NCBI GenBank assembly: GCA_003427395.1
Contig: BFEA01000222.1
Coordinates: forward strand, 175,288 to 196,705
Origin: Chara braunii
Taxonomy: Eukaryota > Streptophyta > Charophyceae > Charales > Characeae
DNA: 21,418 nt
Direction of reading: 5' to 3'
The notes under the pieces were generated by a model. It saw only the letters and a program-made list of their open reading frames with translations, was not told the origin of the DNA and made no database searches. This document shows positions 16,851-21,418 of the stretch, piece by piece. The first letter of the stretch is position 1; the number at the start of each line of letters is the position of its first letter. The translations under genes were made by a program, and so were the position numbers.

Positions 16851-17131
16851 TTCTTTGGAAAGAGTTTTCAAATTCTATTATCTTCTGCTGAGTAGGTGAG
16901 GTGAGTTTCTTGCAGCAGTATGATATCTACCAGTTTATTTGTATGAGCGGTAAGTCCTTTGATTATGTCATTCAATTTTTTTTCTTCGTCGACAATATTT
17001 ACGAGACCATTAATATTCCAACTCCTAATGACTATACCTTGTGTCTTCCAATCCACCCGATCTTCCTTTGCGTTTGGCGCCTTTCTAAGAGTCTCCATCA
17101 TTGAGGCTATTGGGAAGAGGTAGGGGTACAA
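16356..17131 (-). pseudogene. LINE ORF2 remnant: APE-like endonuclease (minus strand)
   Basis: This would nick the target to start target-primed reverse transcription. It begins near the N-terminus with IRSWNINGL (catalytic Asn motif), then IILLQETHL (catalytic Glu), ILVGDWNANINPATD (catalytic Asp and Asn) and SFIDYF. One frame covers all of this, broken only by TGA 16868-16870 after EDNRI. The final SDH segment is missing: at 16356 the sequence turns into the inverted copy. Met near 17101 (MMETL) is the likeliest ORF2 start, about 50 nt after the ORF1 stop and in another frame. Confidence 0.88.
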
Positions 17132-17148
17132 TCAAGGTGGTACACGGC

Positions 17149-17796
17149 CTAGGAGGGGGCCTGATCGCTCACATCCATCTTTGTTGACGCATCACCTGGC
17201 AGGTCCTGTTGCGCAGTGGTGACCGAATCATCAAGCTTATATTCCCCCACACTTCCATTGATTCCCTGTTCGGGGACAAGGGTCAGTTCTAAACCTACTC
17301 CCTCGTCCTATTCTTGCCACTTTCCATATCGCTCTCGAAGCAATCGTTTTTGTAATATATGTCCAGATTTATGGCGAACGCCCTCGAGTCTAGATCGTTG
17401 TGTTCCTTCAGGATTCCAAAAGTCAAGAGGTGTGTCACCGAGACCGCCAGCAATTCCGTTGGAATGTCGGGTCCTGCCAGCATGCTGTACGGAATCGCTG
17501 TCACTGTTTTCCATAACCTTCACATTATCTCGCTCTTCAACTTGCTTCCCTCTTATAGTTTTGCAATCACGGGGGAAAAGGCGCGAGGGGAGTGTCTCTT
17601 TAGGTCCATATGATGGTCCTGCTGGTCCTCCTGGCCAACTTGGGAGGATCTGTCCTCCTGACCATAGTCTGGGGCAACTGTTTCGTACACGCCCAATGGG
17701 AATCCCTCTGTTACCTTTTCTTGAAGAATACTGGCTACATTTTGTCCTTCCTCGATCCTTGGGATTGTGAATGACACATCTGTGGCAATCTGCCAT
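17149..17796 (-). pseudogene. LINE ORF1 remnant: C-terminal part
   Basis: An unrecognised acidic and Gly/Arg-rich C-terminus of the protein upstream of the endonuclease. The frame is open from 17796 to TAG 17308-17310, which sits in an acidic run (KWQE-stop-DEGVGLEL), and continues open to TAG 17149-17151, probably the real end. A frameshift between about 17555 and 17700 joins it to the preceding part. No zinc knuckle is visible. Assignment as ORF1 rests on position directly before ORF2 and on the shared strand. Confidence 0.55.
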
Positions 17797-18326
17797 TCTC
17801 CCTCTTTCTCGACGTACCTGGCCGCAATCAGCGGGCGAGTGTCCATTAATGTCAGCCGTGCTGATTTGGCCGATGCCACCACGTGTGGTGCCTCCCCATT
17901 GGCGATGTGCTGAATGTTAGTGAACTCTAGTGTGTACTCTGCGTTCCACTTTATTATTTTTTTTGTTTGAGTCACAACCACTGCCATTTCTTTTTCCAAT
18001 CGTGATCGTGTTGATTCCTCTTCTGCCTCTGTTTGATCTGAATTTGGTTCCTTCTTTTTTTTATTTTTCTCTGTCTTCCATTTCTTTGGGCACAGATCCT
18101 GAAAGTGGTCTTTGGTGTTGAGGACCGTCTTGTCCTTGACTGCTAAACCTTGTTGTATTGCCCTTTCTTTTTTTTTTTCTGCGTATCTGAAGGCAATGTA
18201 TTCAGAGAATTCCTCTGCCTTATCTTTCTTTAACGTGTCATACTGCTCTTTTGACTTCTCAATGCCAACGATTGTCCCATTCTTCCCATTTTCCTGAGAT
18301 CTCTCAATGTGCTTCAGACAGGCCGC
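17553..18326 (-). pseudogene. LINE ORF1 remnant: middle part
   Basis: An open frame running from TGA 18327-18329 to the stop at 17553, through an 11-A run that does not shift it. It begins KHIERSQENG and EQYDTLKKDKAEEFSEYIAF, is then Lys/Glu-rich, and continues with VVVTQTKKIIKWNAEYTLEF and a mixed alpha/beta-looking stretch (SARLTLMDTRPLIAARY). It is in the same frame as 18327-18740. The charged, helical character fits an RNA-binding ORF1 protein, but no named domain can be recognised. Confidence 0.55.
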
Positions 18327-18740
18327 TCAGATGTCGAACGCGTGCTCTCTCTCCCTCTTGGCCTCGATGTATTCCCTCATCCAGTGAAGAGACCGTTGGG
18401 ACTCCGACACACTATCCGTGGCTGTCCCCCCTGTTCCTTCACTGTTCTTGCTTGCTTTGTTGTCTGCACCGTCGTCGAGGGAATAAAAAACCGTAATTTT
18501 CCTTTCCTCTTCTGCATGGGTCTGTTTTGTCCCCTGCTTCTCCTCCAAGCTCATTGCCTTCTTCCCATCTCTGTAATCCCGTGGAAGTCTACTTCGTCCA
18601 ACGTGCATTTGTTGTCTATTTGTATCTTGGCCCTTTTTTGTAGGGCCTTTTGTTCCATTTGTCTCAGCATTTCTTGAAGAGTTGCTGGTTCTTTGTAGTA
18701 TTCCTGTTTTGCCTGTTCTCGGACTGCTTCCAAGTCCCAC
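18327..18740 (-). pseudogene. LINE ORF1 remnant: upstream part
   Basis: Useful coding seems to start near 18570, where the frame switches from that of 18551-19033 (after DFHGITEMG), and continues with MSLEEKQGTKQTHAEEERK, a Ser/Thr-rich stretch and WMREYIEAKRERE. It ends at TGA 18327-18329, possibly a former Arg CGA codon. The residues before about 18570 in this frame are probably out of frame. Confidence 0.5.
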
Positions 18741-19033
18741 AATAGATCTTCCCTGACTTTCTCTTCTCTAACAACACGAGAGTCAGTTAGGGGGTTTGTT
18801 GGATTCCTTGTTACTTTGCCTGTTGCTTTCTTCTGCCAGTTGCCGTCTGCAAAGGGAAAAATGTTGGTTTTTTTCACCGACGGTTCCCGATCAGCGTAGC
18901 GCCACGGTCTGAGAAGGTCTGTCGACCCTTCTTGCCACTCCCTCGGTCCTACTTGCTGAGATGCAAGGCCAAGCCTTGGCGCTTTTGAAAGATGTGAGGA
19001 GATGAGAGGAGAGTCTGTAAGAGGCGTATGCAA
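18551..19033 (-). pseudogene. LINE ORF1 remnant: N-terminal part
   Basis: A 160-residue frame with a helical, heptad-like stretch (EEKVREDLLWDLEAVREQAK and ATLQEMLRQMEQKALQKRAK, about residues 90-145), suggesting the coiled coil common in ORF1 proteins. Met at 19033 is the first in-frame ATG and the proposed ORF1 start. It loses frame near 18560. Host-gene origin cannot be excluded, but the strand, the spacing and the continuity down to the endonuclease favour the LINE. Confidence 0.55.
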
Positions 19034-19063
19034 TTGAGATAAGGGTGGTAGGGGAACGAAGTA

Positions 19064-19144
19064 GGGGGGTGAGCCACAGGGGGGAGGAGGGCGGGGGAGG
19101 TGCTTAGTGAGCTGGGAGCTATGACGGGATGGAGAGGGGGGGGG
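19064..19144 (+). other. G-rich tract before LINE ORF1
   Basis: Runs of G6 (19064), G6 (19079), G3 (19089), G5 (19093) and G9 (19136) on the plus strand. Quadruplex formation is possible but loops are irregular. On the LINE sense strand it is C-rich and lies just upstream of the ORF1 start. Confidence 0.6.
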
Positions 19145-19182
19145 TGTTAAAGAAAGGCGGGTTTTCTTTTTTTGTTAAACCA

Positions 19183-19259
19183 CTAGTACCTCAGAGCCTT
19201 GGGAAATTAGGGAAAAGTGGACGTTTTCCCATTTTCCCCGAAGAGTTCGGAGGTACCAG
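19183..19259. repeat. 77-bp nested imperfect palindrome
   Basis: The core is GGGAAAA, a 7-nt loop and TTTTCCC (19210-19230). A second stem GGGAAA/TTTCCC (19201-19206 with 19233-19238) and an outer stem GTACCTC/GAGGTAC (19186-19192 with 19250-19256) share its centre near 19220. This is a strong foldback with interior loops. Confidence 0.8.
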
Positions 19260-19285
19260 AGGCTCGGCATCAGTTGTATTTCCCA

Positions 19286-19333
19286 TTACCAAAAAAAAAG
19301 GAAAAAGAGAAGAAAAGAAAAAAGGAAGGGCGT
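19286..19333 (+). repeat. A/G-rich low-complexity tract
   Basis: Nearly pure purine (A-runs with single G and GG). No gene is visible from here to 19526. Confidence 0.8.
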
Positions 19334-19526
19334 CGGGGAAGGCCGTGAAGGAGATATGCTCGCATCAATACTCAAAGGAACGCATCTACCCAGAAACATA
19401 GCCAATTTCGTTTTTTGTATGCGTTTTGCTTCCTTTTTTTGGTGATCCGCGTTTAGTGCCCTGCCAGGCTGCCAACAAGAGGCAAGGCGCATTCCACGGG
19501 CAGCTGACACTTTGCAATGGGGGGCG

Positions 19527-19860
19527 CATTCTCACTCGTACTCCAGATTCTGTATCCAGCTAGCTGCTTTCACGTCCAAAGTGTTGTTGCTCTTTTGTTT
19601 TTTTTTGCTTTTTTTTTTTCTGCTGTCGTGATTACAGCACGGCTGCAATGCCCGTTGGGAGGGCATACTGTCACAGGTACTCCAGATTCTGTATCTGGCT
19701 GCTTTCACGTCCAAAGAGTTGTTGCTGAATTTTTGCTTTTTTTCTTTTGTTTGTTCCTGCTGCCGTGATTTCAGCAGGGCTGTAACACCCATTGGAGGTG
19801 CATACTCTCACATGTACCCCAGAATCTGCACCCGGCCGCTTTCACGTCCCTAGCATTTTA
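19527..19860. repeat. 137-bp tandem repeat, 2.4 copies
   Basis: Units start at 19527, 19664 and 19801 (period exactly 137 at both steps; the third is partial). Each begins CATWCTSWCAC, then TACTCCAGATTCTGTA, GCTTTCACGTCC and a long pyrimidine tract, followed by a CTG-rich hairpin-prone segment. The period is not a multiple of three and no frame is maintained. It lies about 500 bp upstream of LINE ORF1 on the LINE sense strand. Confidence 0.88.
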
Positions 19861-19896
19861 TTTATTTATTTTATTTTTTTTGTTCTTTTTTTTTCC
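19856..19896 (+). repeat. T-rich tract with TTTA units
   Basis: TTTATTTATTTA followed by long T-runs. On the LINE sense strand it is A-rich and could be the tail of another retroposon or part of the LINE 5' region. Confidence 0.7.
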
Positions 19897-20200
19897 CATT
19901 TCCGAAGAGAAGCATAAAAGACAGCACAATGGGACCCAGGCTCAGCAACTTTCGGTGCGCAGTGAAATTCAAGGTTGGCAAAAACAGGCTTGGAGGTACT
20001 AGTGGAGGAGATTGTTATTGGGGCTATGACGACTATGGCTGAGGGGGAGTAGGCTACTGGGGTCTTGCCAGGACAGGTGATAAAATGGCTTTTGTAGAAC
20101 TTTCGTGGGATGTAGGAAGAGAGACGGGGTTGGGAAAAGGATGGAGATGGGGATGGACCAGTGGGATGGAGGAGCAGACCGTGTGGGGGTGGTAGATAGT
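19897..20200. other. No recognisable gene
   Basis: The minus strand has a 113-residue frame (19866-20207) that is Pro/Ser-rich and resembles no family I know. It may be spurious. Confidence 0.4.
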
Positions 20201-20203
20201 CTG

Positions 20204-20590
20204 TCAATTAATGGTAGGGGGTATGGGTAATGGAATGCCAGTAAGAGGAGGGATGTAGGTTTTGTCTCACTTGACGCGTAGTAGCCCTGCTTGTGCCTTT
20301 GCCTTCTCTTTGGCCGCTTTAGTGATCACGTTCACCCTGGATAGACGTAGTCACCAACTGTAGTCAAAGATTTTGTCGCCTTCCCGAGTGGGTTCCCCCC
20401 TGTGTCCGAAGACACGTAGAGGACTTCCCAGGGGCTGTACCACGCCTTTTCCGTAATTAGAAATCCGGTTAGGTCTTTCATAGCTTTTTGCCCTTTTTTC
20501 CCCTTTTGATTGTGAGTAGGGCCGAGTCTTAGGAGGACCCAACGAAATCTTGCTGTCCCGTAGCTCTTTCGTAGTTTCCTGTCGCCTTCA
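20204..20590 (-). pseudogene. Possible unrecognised coding relic
   Basis: One minus-strand frame has 63 codons at 20542-20351 with a Met start, and continues with plausible protein composition (VNVITKAAKEKAKAQAGLL, then TYIPPLTGIPLPIPP) past three in-frame stops, all TGA (20351, 20267, 20204). A competing frame is open over more than 80 codons in 20330-20590. Neither resembles a known domain. It may be the decayed end of a retroelement gag or nothing at all. Confidence 0.25.
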
Positions 20591-20644
20591 ACTCTCGCCT
20601 AGCATCAAGCCTAGAGGATTGTAGGCCCCTACAGATGCTATCTC

Positions 20645-20670
20645 ACCGTTCGTCTGATGAAAGGAACGGT
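20645..20670. other. Short hairpin
   Basis: ACCGTTC and GAACGGT pair perfectly (7 bp) around a 12-nt loop. No T-run or other sign of function. Confidence 0.5.
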
Positions 20671-20700
20671 TGGATAGTGACTCCCGCTCGACCTAGTGGC

Positions 20701-20898
20701 TCATCTGTACTTGTCTCGTAGTAGTAGCGGACTCGTAGAGGAATCCATACCCAATGGTGCAATCACACCATTCGTTTGAGGAGGCAGACGAATCTCGTAG
20801 ATGTTTCCTGAACTCACAATTTGTATAATATGATAGTTGAAAGGCCTTACACGATTCAGACCCCAAATTCGAGTTCCAGGGTCAGAGGCCTGGGCCAA
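20701..20898 (-). pseudogene. Possible unrecognised coding relic
   Basis: A 65-residue minus-strand frame with even composition (NYHIIQIVSSGNIYEIRLPP and NGVIAPLGMD). A shifted frame then continues plausibly (RYYYETSTDEPLGRAGV) to about 20650. No family is recognised and the reading is weak. Confidence 0.25.
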
Positions 20899-20907
20899 GA
20901 AAGGCCA

Positions 20908-21148
20908 AGTCGGTCAGTTTCAGAAGAGTCACAGTCGGGTACCTTAGAGGTCAAATACAACAGGCAACCGATGAACAGTCACATCCCAGGGGTGAAAGTC
21001 ACGTCTCAAATTAAAGAGTCATACTGAAAAGTCACATTCCACAGGCAAAGGACACTTTCCCAGGCAAGAGTCGTGTCCCAGAGGCAGGAGTCACAGTCCA
21101 AATCAAAAGTCATGTACACAAGTGAAAAGTCATGACTCTCAGGCCCAG
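20908..21148 (+). repeat. Degenerate 20-bp tandem array, about 12 units
   Basis: Units starting with AGTCAC, AGTCAT or AGTCGT lie at 20908, 20927, 20977, 20997, 21017, 21030, 21069, 21089, 21108 and 21128, with diverged units at about 20947 and 21049. Steps are 19-20 bp except one of 13 bp. A rough consensus is AGTCACRTYCCARGCAAA. Many units keep GTCAYRT or CCCAGG. Confidence 0.75.
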
Positions 21149-21288
21149 ACAGCAGCACACCATTGGAAATTCGGGAAAGTACCAGGCCCTGACATTCGGA
21201 AGCAAACAGGCCCTGGGCATGTGGTACCAGGCCGAGGTGAACCATTTGCAGCAGAGGCCGGGACAGCCAAAATGAAGATCAAAGGCAA

Positions 21289-21294
21289 TATAAG
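21289..21294 (+). promoter_or_regulatory. TATA box of the possible third LTR
   Basis: TATAAG in CAATATAAGGAC, about 160 bp after the 20-bp array. Its downstream context matches that of the TATA-like boxes of the other LTRs. Confidence 0.4.
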
Positions 21295-21403
21295 GACTGG
21301 CCAGCCACTCATTCGGGGAGATTGCTCATTCGCATGAAGTGTGGAAGTGCTGGTGCACTTGTGCGCTATTGTGAGGGGCAGAGTGCTGAGCCAGAGTGCT
21401 GCG

Positions 21404-21418
21404 CTGAGAGAGAGAGAG
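21404..21418 (+). repeat. (GA)n run at the window end
   Basis: GAGAGAGAGAGAG preceded by CTGA; it continues beyond the window, so its length is unknown. Confidence 0.8.

Larger units (their letters stand above)
20880..21418 (+). mobile_element. Possible U3 of a third gypsy LTR, running off the window
   Basis: It combines the array at 20908-21148, a segment CGGAAGCAAACAGGCCCTGGGC (in parts) near 21196-21220 that resembles CCGAAGTAAACAGGCCCAGGGC of copy 2, a TATA box, and downstream CACTCATTCGGGG/CATTCGCATG like the block after the TATA box of copies 1 and 2. No LTR end, primer site or coding region is visible, so this is an inference from shared layout. Confidence 0.35.

Noticed and set aside
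17216-18677. Plus-strand frames of up to 184 codons
   Set aside because: They lie opposite LINE ORF1 segments with better coding character, and are Ser/Pro/Phe-rich as expected from the antisense of charged helical sequence.
19532-19792. 86-residue Lys-rich minus-strand frame with an internal repeat
   Set aside because: It is produced by the 137-bp tandem repeat; the period is not a multiple of three, so the peptide repeat is not maintained in one frame.
20649-20670. CTGATGA core next to a short hairpin, as in hammerhead ribozymes
   Set aside because: There is no stem II followed by GAAA, and no cleavage-site stem; the resemblance is only the seven-base core. The same holds for CTGATGA at 5493 and 13353 in the LTRs.

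Overview
The window is a nest of transposable elements with no recognisable host gene. It looks like a large, repeat-rich eukaryotic nuclear genome. The Ty3/gypsy elements end in a chromodomain, and one keeps a primer-binding site complementary to initiator tRNA-Met; both are common in plants, green algae and fungi. The LTRs also carry TGGGCY motifs and a CRE palindrome. A streptophyte alga or plant would fit, but no host gene confirms this.

The oldest element is a minus-strand LINE, now in pieces. From right to left these are: a tandem-repeat and foldback region that may be its 5' end (about 19.05-19.87 kb); ORF1 (19033-17149); the endonuclease of ORF2 (17131-16356); an inverted plus-strand piece of the same endonuclease (15719-16355); an intervening block with three tRNA-like modules and a three-copy repeat (14404-15718); the endonuclease-RT linker (14403-14011); and reverse transcriptase (5239-4070).

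Two Ty3/gypsy chromovirus copies sit inside this LINE. Copy 2 (5240-14010, minus strand) has both ends: LTRs of 931 and 909 bp (about 94% identical by eye), an ATTG target duplication, a primer-binding site, a leader, gag, protease-pol and a polypurine tract. It is broken by frameshifts and stops, including YLDV for YLDD in RT and a stop at the integrase catalytic Glu. Copy 1 (about 25-4069, plus strand) lacks its 5' part and has RT, RNase H, integrase, chromodomain, polypurine tract and a 1000-bp 3' LTR. It has a nonsense codon, a frameshift, a 36-nt integrase deletion and a lost RNase H Asp. Its LTR ends inside the LINE RT.

The right end (about 20.9 kb onward) has a degenerate 20-bp tandem array, TGGGCY-type motifs and a TATA box resembling those of the two gypsy LTRs. 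It may be the U3 of a third related element running off the window. Nothing here looks able to make a working protein. The best signals are structural: the LINE inversion with a 7-nt breakpoint overlap, a tRNA-like block whose A-rich tail touches that breakpoint, the 20-bp and 137-bp arrays, and a skew of in-frame stops towards TAG at Glu positions.
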